NCBI RefSeq assembly: GCF_016406085.1 | Contig: NZ_JAEHFJ010000003.1 | Coordinates: 1-64,000 of the forward strand | Direction: 5' to 3' | DNA from: Aureibaculum flavum | Lineage (GTDB): Bacteria; Bacteroidota; Bacteroidia; Flavobacteriales; Flavobacteriaceae | Length of the DNA: 64,000 nucleotides | Shown: positions 27,346 to 36,381 of the stretch, in pieces | How positions within the stretch are numbered: position 1 is the first letter of the stretch | Layout: each line of letters opens with the position of its first letter | Notes under the pieces: model-generated | Database searches by the model: none | Told to the model about the DNA's origin: nothing | What the model saw: only the letters and a program-made list of their open reading frames with translations | Translations under genes and position numbers: made by a program

Positions 27346-29067
27346 CTAGGAAAGTGAATTGAGTTCTTTGATGTAAAATGAAGGGTTTAATCCTGTACGT
27401 AATTTGAAGTATTTTGAAAAAGAATCTGCACTCTTGTAACCTATTTCTTCAGCAATAGACTGTACAGAAAAAGAACGAAAACGACTATCATTTTTCAATC
27501 TTAATACCGCATAATTGATTCGTAAGTCATTAATATAGGTATTAAAGTTTTTCTCGAAATGTGAGTTTATTACTTTAGAAAGATAAGATGTATTTGTTTT
27601 TATTTTTTTAGCCACATTGTATGAATTACAATCTTGTCTTAAAAAGTATTCTTGTTCTTTTAAGGATTGTAAGCCTGCCAATATAAGGTAAGTTGTTTCT
27701 TCATTTACCTCTGCTGAAATCTTTTCTTCAAGCACTTTATCTTTAGTGTCTATAATTTCAAATGTTGGTTTTTCTTGCTGACTAAATTTAGCCAACAATA
27801 CATTGAACTTTTCTGTATTTTTCTTTTTCTCTTTAATTAGATAAATAATAAAAGTTATAAGAAGCACAAGCAATCCCAACCCAATACTCATATATAAGTA
27901 AAACGTATTCTTTTGAGTAGATTTTTCTTTTTCTAAGTTTGATACTTCTTGTGTATGAAAAGCAGATGTAATGGTATCTTTACTTTTTTCTAAGGCCGTT
28001 TGATTTAAAATGTACTTTTCGTAATACACATTTGATTTTTCTAAATTACCTGATGCTTTATAGATTTTTGCCAGTAATTTATAATCTTCAGTTAGGGAAG
28101 TTTCTTTAACTCTAGGCTTAACAACTGCAATCCCTTCCTCCAATGTATGTATCGCTTTTTCATTTTCATTTATTTTAAAATAAGTTTCTGCTAAATCATA
28201 ATATACTATTGCAGGTGCTAAAACGGAATCATACTTGTATGCCATACTTTCAGCCTCTTTTAAATTTTCAAGAGCTTTCTGAAATTCTTCTTTTTTCAAA
28301 TATATCTTACCTCTCTGGGCAATAACACGCATTTCAAATCTACCTATCGAATCTAATTGCTCTAGCACATCATCATTTAAAATCCAAATGGCCGAATCTT
28401 TTTCATTTAATTTAAGATAAATTTCACTAAGCTTCAGAGCAATACTAGACCTATTATGCACTATAATATTTTTATCTATATCGGTTACTTTATTTAAAGC
28501 ACTAAATGATTTCTTATTTTTTATTAAAGCTTCTTTATAATCCCCAACGGTAAAATCTAAATCAGCAATAATTGCCGGCATCACTGCTTTATAAAATTCT
28601 AAATTATCCCTTTCTGCAATTCTTAAACATTTATCGTAAGTTTTAAATGCCTTATCATATTGTCCCAGAAGTTTATAATTTTGACCTAATTGTGCCAAAA
28701 TTTCTATTTCTGTAAATCCTTTAAACTTTATACTATCTCTGCTTATATCATATTTACTTATTAACCTAAGTTCTTTTTGGAAATACCCTATTGATTGTTC
28801 AAATTCTGCAATCACCTGGCTATTACTACCTAGTCGATGCAACAAAATTATCATTTCAGTGGTATCATTATTCTTTTCCACAAGTTGTAATAGCCTTTTT
28901 TCAAAATCAACTGCCAATCGTTTATTAGAACTCGTGTGTTTTGAAACAGAATCTTGCAACATTTCATATTCCTTTTTATAATCTTTTAGATCTTGAGCAT
29001 GCCCATTACTTAAATTAAAAAAGATAAATACAATTAGAATTAATACTATGTTTAAGGAAAATTTCAA
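27346..29067 (-). CDS. Periplasmic-TPR / transmembrane / AraC-HTH regulator, paralog 1
   Basis: A 573-residue protein: signal-like helix (cleaved near AQD, about 25), about six TPR-type helical repeats (55-375), a membrane helix at about 388-411, a basic linker, and a cytoplasmic AraC-type HTH at about 480-570 (AKKIKTNTSYLSKVINSHF, then SIAEEIGYKSADSFSKYFK). This is a one-protein membrane regulator layout: periplasmic sensing by TPRs, DNA binding inside. The C-terminal ~210 codons are nearly identical in DNA to paralog 2 while the TPR half has diverged. It has its own promoter box at 29152-29159. Confidence 0.85.
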   Translation of the reverse strand: MKFSLNIVLILIVFIFFNLSNGHAQDLKDYKKEYEMLQDSVSKHTSSNKRLAVDFEKRLLQLVEKNNDTTEMIILLHRLGSNSQVIAEFEQSIGYFQKELRLISKYDISRDSIKFKGFTEIEILAQLGQNYKLLGQYDKAFKTYDKCLRIAERDNLEFYKAVMPAIIADLDFTVGDYKEALIKNKKSFSALNKVTDIDKNIIVHNRSSIALKLSEIYLKLNEKDSAIWILNDDVLEQLDSIGRFEMRVIAQRGKIYLKKEEFQKALENLKEAESMAYKYDSVLAPAIVYYDLAETYFKINENEKAIHTLEEGIAVVKPRVKETSLTEDYKLLAKIYKASGNLEKSNVYYEKYILNQTALEKSKDTITSAFHTQEVSNLEKEKSTQKNTFYLYMSIGLGLLVLLITFIIYLIKEKKKNTEKFNVLLAKFSQQEKPTFEIIDTKDKVLEEKISAEVNEETTYLILAGLQSLKEQEYFLRQDCNSYNVAKKIKTNTSYLSKVINSHFEKNFNTYINDLRINYAVLRLKNDSRFRSFSVQSIAEEIGYKSADSFSKYFKLRTGLNPSFYIKELNSLS

Positions 29068-29151
29068 GTAGTTTATAATTATTAAGTCTTTGTTATTTCT
29101 TTAAAATTATTTAGAATGTCTTGTGTATAGAAGATAGTAGTACTAAAAGAA

Positions 29152-29159
29152 CAAAGGTA
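29152..29159 (-). promoter_or_regulatory. Promoter -7 box of TPR-HTH paralog 1
   Basis: Minus-strand TACCTTTG fits TAnnTTTG in the 126 bp spacer between paralogs 2 and 1. Confidence 0.45.
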
Positions 29160-29193
29160 AATTATAAGAATGATATTTTAAAACTATTTTCAC

Positions 29194-30936
29194 TTATTGA
29201 TTTCCGTCTAAAGAATTTAATTGTTTAATATAAAAAGAAGGATTTAAACCAGTACTTAATTTGAAGTATTTTGAAAAAGAATCTGCACTCTTATAACCTA
29301 TTTCTTCAGCAATAGACTGTACAGAAAAAGAACGAAAACGACTATCATTTTTCAATCTTAATACCGCATAATTGATTCGTAAGTCATTAATATAGGTATT
29401 AAAGTTTTTCTCGAAATGTGAGTTTATTACTTTAGAAAGATAAGATGTATTTGTTTTTATTTTTTTAGCCACATTGTATGAATTACAATCTTGTCTTAAA
29501 AAGTATTCTTGTTCTTTTAAGGATTGTAAGCCTGCCAATATAAGGTAAGTTGTTTCTTCATTTACCTCTGCTGAAATCTTTTCTTCAAGCACTTTATCTT
29601 TGGTGTCTATAATTTCAAATGTTGGTTTTTCTTGCTGACTAAATTTAGCCAACAATACATTGAACTTTTCTGTATTTTTCTTTTTCTCTTTAACTAGATA
29701 AATAATAAAAGTCATAAGAAGCACAAGCAATCCCAACCCAATACTCATGTACAAGTAAAACATATTCTTTTGAGTAGATTTTTCTTTTTCTAAGTTTGAT
29801 ACTTCTTGGGTATGAAAAGCAGATGTTATAGTATCTTTACTTTTTTCTAAGGCCGTTTGATTTAAAATGTACTTTTCGTAATACTCATTTGATTTTTCTA
29901 AATTACCTGATACTTTATAGATTTTTGCTAATAGTTTAAAATCGTCCGTAAGGTAAATTTCTTTAGAATTTTGCTTTTTTACGTTAATACCATTTTCCAA
30001 TATTTTTATGGCCTTATCATATTCTTTTAGATTAAAATAAGATTCCCCTAACTCTAAACTTACTTCTTTAGGTGCACTAACTGAATCATATTCATATGCC
30101 AACTTCTCTGCTTCTAGCAAGCTTATTATTGCTTTATTATATTCTTTTTTAGCTAAATATACATTTCCTCTTTGTGCCGTTAAAATAATTTTCGCTTTTA
30201 AATCTAAGGTATCTAGTTTTTCCCTTAAACCTTCGTCAAGTATATAGAGAGCCGAATCTTTTTCATTTAACTTTAAGTACGTTTCGCTTATGGCTACAGT
30301 TTGTTCTCCTCTATTATAAACCCGTGTTGCCTCAGAAATAGTTATAGTTGTCTCTAATGCTCTAAAGGACTCTTTATGCTTTTCCAAAGCCTCTTTATAA
30401 TTACCCATTGTAAAATGCAAATCGGCAACTAGAGTAGGCATAATATCTTTATAGAACTCTAAATCTTCTTTATAAGCTATATCTATACATTTGTTATAAG
30501 TGGCAAATGCTTTTTCAAATTGGCCTAACTCTTTATAGTTTTGACCGAGTTGAGCCATTACCTCTATTTCAGTAACATCATCATATTTAAGCTTTCGATA
30601 TTTGAACCTTTCTACATCTATTATCTTTATCAAATTTAACTCCTTTTCAAAATATTTTATGGATTCTTTATATTCACCAATAAATTGATTTTGCCTACCT
30701 AAGTGATGTAATGTATAAATAGTTCTTGATGTATCTTTATCTTCAGTAACTAACTTTAATATCTTTTCTGCATATTTAAGTGACAAGCGTACATTACTAT
30801 TATAGTATTTTGTTACTGAATCTATAAGAATATCAAATTCCTTTTTATTATCTTTAAGATCTTGTGTATGAGCAGTATTTACTCCAAAAAAGGTTAATGT
30901 GAATAAAAGAAGTGCTATTTGGTAAAAATTTTTCAT
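29194..30936 (-). CDS. Periplasmic-TPR / transmembrane / AraC-HTH regulator, paralog 2
   Basis: A 580-residue paralog with the same order: signal helix (cleaved near AHTQD), TPR repeats to about 380, membrane helix at about 392-415, AraC-type HTH at about 485-575. Its ATG overlaps the TAA of paralog 3 by one base (TAATG), so translation is probably coupled. From about 29258 to 29900 its DNA is almost the same as 27396-28040 of paralog 1, pointing to recent gene conversion or duplication of the output half. Confidence 0.85.
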   Translation of the reverse strand: MKNFYQIALLLFTLTFFGVNTAHTQDLKDNKKEFDILIDSVTKYYNSNVRLSLKYAEKILKLVTEDKDTSRTIYTLHHLGRQNQFIGEYKESIKYFEKELNLIKIIDVERFKYRKLKYDDVTEIEVMAQLGQNYKELGQFEKAFATYNKCIDIAYKEDLEFYKDIMPTLVADLHFTMGNYKEALEKHKESFRALETTITISEATRVYNRGEQTVAISETYLKLNEKDSALYILDEGLREKLDTLDLKAKIILTAQRGNVYLAKKEYNKAIISLLEAEKLAYEYDSVSAPKEVSLELGESYFNLKEYDKAIKILENGINVKKQNSKEIYLTDDFKLLAKIYKVSGNLEKSNEYYEKYILNQTALEKSKDTITSAFHTQEVSNLEKEKSTQKNMFYLYMSIGLGLLVLLMTFIIYLVKEKKKNTEKFNVLLAKFSQQEKPTFEIIDTKDKVLEEKISAEVNEETTYLILAGLQSLKEQEYFLRQDCNSYNVAKKIKTNTSYLSKVINSHFEKNFNTYINDLRINYAVLRLKNDSRFRSFSVQSIAEEIGYKSADSFSKYFKLSTGLNPSFYIKQLNSLDGNQ

Positions 30937-32693
30937 TAGCTAGATTGTCCTAAAGAATTGAGTTGCTTAATGTAAAATGAAGGGTTTAATCCGGTACTTA
31001 ATTTAAAGTATCTGGCAAATGAATCCGCACTTTTATAACCGATTTCTTCAGCAATGGATTGCACAGAAAAAGAACGGAATCGACTATCATTTTTCAATCT
31101 TAATATGGCATAGTTAATTCTTAAATCATTTATATAGGTATTAAAATTTTTCTCAAAATGAGAATTAATTACCTTAGAAAGATAGGACGTATTGGTCTTA
31201 ATTTTTTTGGCAACAGTATAAGAAGTGCAGTCTTGTCTTAAGAAGTATTCTTGTTCTTTTAAGGATTGTAAGCCTGCCAATATAAGGTAGGTTGTTTCTT
31301 CATTTACCTCTGCTGTAACCTTTTCTTCCAACACTTTATCTTTGGTGTCTATGATTTCGAATGTTGGCTTTTCTTCTTGGTTAAATTTGGCCAACAAAAC
31401 ATTAAACATTTCCTTGTTTTTCTTCTTTTGTTTGATCAGGTATAATATATAAGCTATTAAAAGTAAAAGTAAACCGAGCCCAATGCTCATAAATAAATAA
31501 AACGTATTTCTTTGAGTAGATTTTTCGTTTTCAACTTTTGATAATTCTTGAGTATGAAAAGACGAAGTGATCGTATCTTTACTTTTTTCTAAGGCTGTTT
31601 GGTTTAAAATATACTTTTCGTAATATTTGTTAGACTTTTCTAATTCGCCTGATGCTTTATATATTTTTGCTAATAATTTATAATCCTCGGTTAAATAAAT
31701 TTCCTTCGTATTTAGTTTTTTAACGTCAATACCTCTTTCTAATACTTCGACAGCTTTGTTATATTCTTTAAGGCTGAAGTAACATTCTCCTAATTCTAAA
31801 CTTACATAAGACGGTCCACTTACCGAGTCATACTGATAAGATAATTCATTTGCCTTTTTAAAATATTCTAGTGACTTCGCAAATTCCTTTTTTGCTAAAT
31901 ACACTTTTCCTTCTTGAGAGATAAATTCTATTTTTAAGGTTTCATCAATAGTATCTAATTTTTCTACTAAACCTCTTTTTAAAATCCAATTGGCCGAATC
32001 CTTTTGGTTCAATTTTAGATAGGTTTCACTTAATTTAAGGGTTACGGAACCCATATTAAAAATTTTACTTCGAAAATCAATATTTTGTGAGTTATTTAAA
32101 CGGCTAAAGGATTCCTTATGTTTTTCCAACGCCTTTTTATAATCACCTTTAATATTAAATAAATTGCCAATAATTGTAGGCATAACCGCTTTATAAAACT
32201 CCAAATTCTCTCTATTAGCAATATCAACGCATTGATTATATAATTTAAAGGCTTTTTCAATTTGACCAAGTTCTTCATAATCTTGACCCAATTGTGCTAA
32301 AACTTCTATTTCTACAAATTGACTGTTGCGAAGACCTTCATATTTCTCATCATTTAAATTAATACTTCTGAGTAATTCAAGTTCTTTTTTAAAATATGAT
32401 ATAGATTGATGGTATTCATTGATAAACTGACTTTCTCTACCAATCAAATGCAATGCCATTATAATTTTGAGGGTATCTTCAGCATCAGTTGCAAGCGGAA
32501 TTGTTTTCTTTGCATATTCAATTGACAGTCTCTTATCTATCTTATAATACTTTCCAATTGAATCTCTAAGCTTATCATATTCTTTCTTATTATCCTCAAT
32601 ATCTTGAGCATAACTATCACTTATACTAAAAAAAGTTGATACGAATAATAAAAATACTATATTGTAGAAATACTTCAAAAGATTATAGGTCAA
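30936..32693 (-). CDS. Periplasmic-TPR / transmembrane / AraC-HTH regulator, paralog 3
   Basis: A 585-residue paralog, first of the three in transcription. N-terminal signal helix (about 10-28, then AQDIEDNKKEY), TPR region, membrane helix near 398-420, AraC-type HTH near 489-580. Protein identity to the other two is very high after the membrane helix and modest in the TPR half, but many third-codon positions differ, so it is the older branch. It starts 6 bp after the enoyl-CoA hydratase stop, suggesting one transcript with it and with the histidine kinase. Confidence 0.85.
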   Translation of the reverse strand: MTYNLLKYFYNIVFLLFVSTFFSISDSYAQDIEDNKKEYDKLRDSIGKYYKIDKRLSIEYAKKTIPLATDAEDTLKIIMALHLIGRESQFINEYHQSISYFKKELELLRSINLNDEKYEGLRNSQFVEIEVLAQLGQDYEELGQIEKAFKLYNQCVDIANRENLEFYKAVMPTIIGNLFNIKGDYKKALEKHKESFSRLNNSQNIDFRSKIFNMGSVTLKLSETYLKLNQKDSANWILKRGLVEKLDTIDETLKIEFISQEGKVYLAKKEFAKSLEYFKKANELSYQYDSVSGPSYVSLELGECYFSLKEYNKAVEVLERGIDVKKLNTKEIYLTEDYKLLAKIYKASGELEKSNKYYEKYILNQTALEKSKDTITSSFHTQELSKVENEKSTQRNTFYLFMSIGLGLLLLLIAYILYLIKQKKKNKEMFNVLLAKFNQEEKPTFEIIDTKDKVLEEKVTAEVNEETTYLILAGLQSLKEQEYFLRQDCTSYTVAKKIKTNTSYLSKVINSHFEKNFNTYINDLRINYAILRLKNDSRFRSFSVQSIAEEIGYKSADSFARYFKLSTGLNPSFYIKQLNSLGQSS

Positions 32694-32699
32694 TTAAAT

Positions 32700-33473
32700 T
32701 TAAAATTCAGCTTTTCTTTTTTGTAAAAAAGCAGTGGTACCTTCTGTAAAATCATCAGTACCAAAACATTTACCAAATTGTTTTATCTCCTTATCATAAC
32801 CATTTATACCATCTTTGAATCCGGCATTAACCGCTTTTATCGCAGAACTTATAGCTAAAGGAGAATTCTGAATTATTTTAGAAGCTAGATTTTCCGCTAA
32901 TGGTAGTAATTCCTCTTGGGTAACCACATAATTAACCAATCCCACTTTTAAAGCTTCATCTGCATTTATCATCCGTGCTGTCATAATCATTTCCATAGCT
33001 TTACCTTTACCTACCAATTGAGGCAAACGTTGTGTACCACCATAACCAGGAATAACACCCAAACTCGTTTCTGGCAATCCCATTTTGGCATTATCTGAAG
33101 CTATTCTAAAATGACAGGCCATCGCTAACTCTAAACCTCCACCTAAAGCAAAACCATTAATTGCAGCTATTACAGGTATAGAAAGATTTTCAATAAAATC
33201 AAAAACTAACTTTTGACCTTGTTTGGCCAAAGCTGTCCCTTCTTTTACCTCAAAATCAGAAAATTCAGAAATATCTGCACCAGCTACAAAGGCTTTTTCT
33301 CCACTTCCTGTTAATATAATAACCCGCGTAGTTCCATCTCCTTCAATTTCAACGAAAGCATTGTGTAATTCTGAGAGTGTCTCTCTATTTAAGGCATTAA
33401 GTTTACTTGGACGATTAATTGTAATCGTTGTAATATTATGATCCTGCTCAATTAGAATATTGTTGTAACTCAT
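32700..33473 (-). CDS. Enoyl-CoA hydratase/isomerase family protein
   Basis: A 257-residue crotonase-fold enzyme. The oxyanion-hole segments are AFVAGADISEF near 63-73 and NGFALGGGLELAMACH near 107-122. Both catalytic glutamates of true hydratases appear to be present (E115 in GGGLELA and E135 in LPETSLGVIPGYGGTQRL). It hydrates trans-2-enoyl-CoA in fatty-acid or amino-acid breakdown. Starts 7 bp after the histidine kinase stop and ends 6 bp before a regulator gene, an unexpected neighbourhood for a beta-oxidation enzyme. Confidence 0.9.
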   Translation of the reverse strand: MSYNNILIEQDHNITTITINRPSKLNALNRETLSELHNAFVEIEGDGTTRVIILTGSGEKAFVAGADISEFSDFEVKEGTALAKQGQKLVFDFIENLSIPVIAAINGFALGGGLELAMACHFRIASDNAKMGLPETSLGVIPGYGGTQRLPQLVGKGKAMEMIMTARMINADEALKVGLVNYVVTQEELLPLAENLASKIIQNSPLAISSAIKAVNAGFKDGINGYDKEIKQFGKCFGTDDFTEGTTAFLQKRKAEF

Positions 33474-33480
33474 TAGTAGT

Positions 33481-34944
33481 TTATTTTTTTGGAATGGTAA
33501 TTTTAAAAACGGTACCTATACCTAATTCAGATACAAAGGTAATATTTCCATCATAAGCCTCCACAATATTTTTTACCATGGCTAATCCTAATCCCATTCC
33601 ACTCGATTTCGTAGTAAATTTAGGTTCAAAAATTTTATCCTTAAACTCCTCTTCAATTCCAACCCCGTTATCCGCAATGGTAATAACAATCTGATTGTTA
33701 TCCTGTGCCACACGTACCTCAATTTTCGGATTTTCCTTATCTTCTATAGATTGAATAGCATTTTTTGTGAGGTTTGTAATAACGCGAATCAATTGTGTTT
33801 TGTCTAATTTGGCAATTAACTCTTTATCTTCATTAAAATAATGAATATAGTCTTCATTAAAAATATCTAATGCCAATTTAACCACTTCTACAACATTTAA
33901 ATTCTCACTATTTTGCTTAGGCATTTCAGCAAAATTAGAAAAAGCAGAAGCGATAGAACTCATTGTATCAATTTGTTGAATTAAAGACTTACTAAATTCG
34001 TTTATTTTCGATTTTATATTTGGATCATTTGCATCAAAACGCTGCTCAAAGCTTTGAACTGTTAAACGCATTGGGGTAAGCGGATTTTTAATTTCATGTG
34101 CCACTTGTTTTGCCATTTCTCTCCAGGCCTGTTCACGCTGACTTTTAGCTAATTTGGCCGCACTATTTTCTAATTCATCAACCATCTTATTATATGCGTT
34201 AACTAGGTTGTAAATTTCTAAACTTGCCGTGTCTAATAGAATTTTTTCATTACTTTTCCCTAAGACCGTCATCGCCATTTTATCACTTACTGTTTCTATA
34301 GATTGAGAAATATACTTGGATACAAAATAGGCTATGGTGATCGCAATTAATAACATGAAAAAATAAACGTAAGATAATCTTCCTAAAAATTCTATAAGTT
34401 CATCATTTTGAAACGTATTATCTTTTAAATAATGAATATGTAAAATACCAATAGGCTTAAATTTACTATCATAAATGTAGGTATAGGCAGATTTATATTT
34501 TATCCCACTCGGTGTCTGATCTTCAACCACTACTCTATGATCTGAGCTTTCTGCTAATCCATTCAACACTCGCTGAGAAATGTCATAATTAGTATCGTCT
34601 TTTGCAAAACTCGATGAAGAACTGATTTGTAGCTTCCCTTTTAAATCAAAAATGAGAATATCGAGTTGGTTTATATCAGAAATATCATAGATTCTATCTT
34701 TATATTTAAAGATATTATATAAATTTTCTTCTGTAACTGGAAAAGTAGTATGCTTTTTTAACTCAATACCAATAGTGGTTTTTATGGTATTTTCTTTACG
34801 TTCTAAACGATCTTCGTGATAATCTTTAGTTTGTTCACGGTATTGATAAACCGCCACCAAGGCAATTAAAACAGAGGCTATAACCACCAATAGGATCATA
34901 GCTAAAAAGATACGGGTACGTAAAGAGAATTTTTTTAGTTTCAT
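33481..34944 (-). CDS. NtrY-like sensor histidine kinase
   Basis: A 487-residue membrane kinase: first helix about 11-31, a periplasmic sensor region of about 155 residues, second helix about 190-212, a HAMP-like linker, the dimerisation/phosphoacceptor helix with H283 in AHEIKNPLTPM, and a HATPase with N-box TNLTKNAIQS, G1 DNGVGI and G2 GMGLGLAMVK. The AHEIKNPLTPMRL box is typical of the NtrY/NtrB type. No response regulator gene lies beside it, so its partner is encoded elsewhere. It is first of the apparent operon that continues into the hydratase and TPR-HTH genes. Confidence 0.9.
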   Translation of the reverse strand: MKLKKFSLRTRIFLAMILLVVIASVLIALVAVYQYREQTKDYHEDRLERKENTIKTTIGIELKKHTTFPVTEENLYNIFKYKDRIYDISDINQLDILIFDLKGKLQISSSSSFAKDDTNYDISQRVLNGLAESSDHRVVVEDQTPSGIKYKSAYTYIYDSKFKPIGILHIHYLKDNTFQNDELIEFLGRLSYVYFFMLLIAITIAYFVSKYISQSIETVSDKMAMTVLGKSNEKILLDTASLEIYNLVNAYNKMVDELENSAAKLAKSQREQAWREMAKQVAHEIKNPLTPMRLTVQSFEQRFDANDPNIKSKINEFSKSLIQQIDTMSSIASAFSNFAEMPKQNSENLNVVEVVKLALDIFNEDYIHYFNEDKELIAKLDKTQLIRVITNLTKNAIQSIEDKENPKIEVRVAQDNNQIVITIADNGVGIEEEFKDKIFEPKFTTKSSGMGLGLAMVKNIVEAYDGNITFVSELGIGTVFKITIPKK

Positions 34945-35027
34945 CTAGGCGTAAAGATAGCAAATATCATACCTAAAAAATATAAAATAATATAACTAAA
35001 TATTCTATTGAGATTTCGAAGAAATTC

Positions 35028-35468
35028 TTAAATCTTAATAAATTTGGAAATGCTTCCTTTATTTACTTTAAGATAATACACCCCAGGTTTAAGGCTTTCG
35101 GTTTTAATTTTAATTTGATTGTTTTCAGCAGGCATTGAAGAATTTTCGTACACTACTTGACCTAAATTATTAAAAATATGAACGGTATTCACAGCATCTT
35201 TTGAAGCATTTAATGACCCGACAATAAGTACATCTTTAACTGGATTTGGAAATATTCTTACGGCTTTTTTTTCAAGATTTGTAACCTTAGTCGCGTTATT
35301 CTTTTGCAATTCCGTTTTTTCTACAACAGTTGTTGCTGGTGTACCAACGGTATCGTTTACCTTTATATAAGATTTAGAATTATTGCCAACAAAGTCGTTA
35401 GAATTAGTAGCTGCAAAAAGTAAAGTAGGTATAAAAAGTAGTATACCTATCAAAAGTTTTAAGCCCAT
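35028..35468 (-). CDS. Minimal T9SS-exported protein
   Basis: A 146-residue protein made of a signal peptide (MGLKLLIGILLFIPTLLFAA), a short polar stretch of about 45 residues and a T9SS type A sorting domain from about 69 to the end (VRIFPNPVKDVLIV, HIFNNLGQVVYE, LKPGVYYLKV). There is practically no cargo domain. It could be a carrier for a small peptide, a decoy for the sorting machinery, or the remnant of a larger protein. Single gene. Confidence 0.75.
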   Translation of the reverse strand: MGLKLLIGILLFIPTLLFAATNSNDFVGNNSKSYIKVNDTVGTPATTVVEKTELQKNNATKVTNLEKKAVRIFPNPVKDVLIVGSLNASKDAVNTVHIFNNLGQVVYENSSMPAENNQIKIKTESLKPGVYYLKVNKGSISKFIKI

Positions 35469-35512
35469 CCTTTTTTATTAATTTAGAGTTATGTAATCAA
35501 TTTTGGGTTTTG

Positions 35513-35520
35513 CAAATATA
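35513..35520 (-). promoter_or_regulatory. Promoter -7 box of the small T9SS protein gene
   Basis: Minus-strand TATATTTG, 44 bp before the ATG at 35468. Confidence 0.5.
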
Positions 35521-35552
35521 TAAAAAAAATTAATCAACTGATATGCAAATCA

Positions 35553-36320
35553 TTATGCCTTTAGTATCTTACTAACAAATTTATCAACATCATTTATGCC
35601 AAAACTTGTAACGTGTTTTATAAATGCCGAACCGATAATTGCTCCTTTAGCATACTCAGTAGCTTGGGTAAATGAGGTGTTATCAGAAATACCAAAACCA
35701 ATAATTTGTGGATTGTCTAAGCTCATTTTTTCTATGCGTTTGAAGTAGTTTGTTTGCTCTTCTCCAAAACCAGATTGACTACCAGTAACACTAGCACTAC
35801 TTACCATATAAATAAACCCATTAGATATAGAATCTATAAAGCGAATGCGTTCATCAGAAGTTTGAGGTGTAATTAAAAATACGTTCACCAATCCATATTT
35901 TTCAAAAGTAGCTTTATATTGATCATTATAGACATCTACTGGAAGATCTGGTATTATTAATCCATCAATGCCAATTTCTGAGCATTTTTTACAAAATTCT
36001 TCTACACCAAATTGTAAAATAGGATTAAAATACCCCATAATAATCAAAGGTATTTTTACCGTTTCTCTTATGTTTTTTAATTGCCCAAACAATACTTCAC
36101 TGGTCATACCATTCTGTAAAGCTTTTGTAGAACTTGCTTGTATTGTAGGTCCATCCGCCAAAGGATCACTAAATGGCAATCCAATTTCTATCATATCAAC
36201 TCCTGATTTTTCAAGATTTTGAATGATAGTAACTGTGTCATTTAAATTTGGATAACCAGCTGTAAAATATATAGAAAGTAAACGTTTACTTTCCTCGAGT
36301 TTTTGGTTTATTCTATTCAT
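35553..36320 (-). CDS. trpA: Tryptophan synthase alpha chain
   Basis: A 255-residue TIM-barrel enzyme that splits indole-3-glycerol phosphate to indole and glyceraldehyde 3-phosphate; indole passes to the beta chain. Catalytic glutamate in DMIEIGLPFSDPLADGP (about 41-57) and aspartate in DGLIIPDLPV (about 124-133) are present, as is the phosphate-binding GFGIS near 207. Last gene of the trp operon, 61 bp after trpB. Confidence 0.96.
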   Translation of the reverse strand: MNRINQKLEESKRLLSIYFTAGYPNLNDTVTIIQNLEKSGVDMIEIGLPFSDPLADGPTIQASSTKALQNGMTSEVLFGQLKNIRETVKIPLIIMGYFNPILQFGVEEFCKKCSEIGIDGLIIPDLPVDVYNDQYKATFEKYGLVNVFLITPQTSDERIRFIDSISNGFIYMVSSASVTGSQSGFGEEQTNYFKRIEKMSLDNPQIIGFGISDNTSFTQATEYAKGAIIGSAFIKHVTSFGINDVDKFVSKILKA

Positions 36321-36337
36321 CTTTAAGTAGCATATTA

Positions 36338-36369
36338 AGACCTCACAGATTTTAAAACCCGTGAGGTCT
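36338..36369. repeat. Intergenic hairpin repeat between trpB and trpA
   Basis: AGACCTCAC at 36338-36346 and its complement GTGAGGTCT at 36361-36369 form a stem, extended by an AGATTTT/AAAACCC inner part with wobble pairs. It lacks a T-run. This type of hairpin is dispersed in Flavobacteriaceae intergenic regions; in the operon it might affect processing or trpA level. Confidence 0.75.
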
Positions 36370-36381
36370 AATCTTAAATTT

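Noticed and set aside
30936-32693. Classic hybrid two-component regulators for the TPR-HTH proteins
   Set aside because: They contain no kinase or receiver domain; only TPRs, one membrane helix and an AraC HTH.
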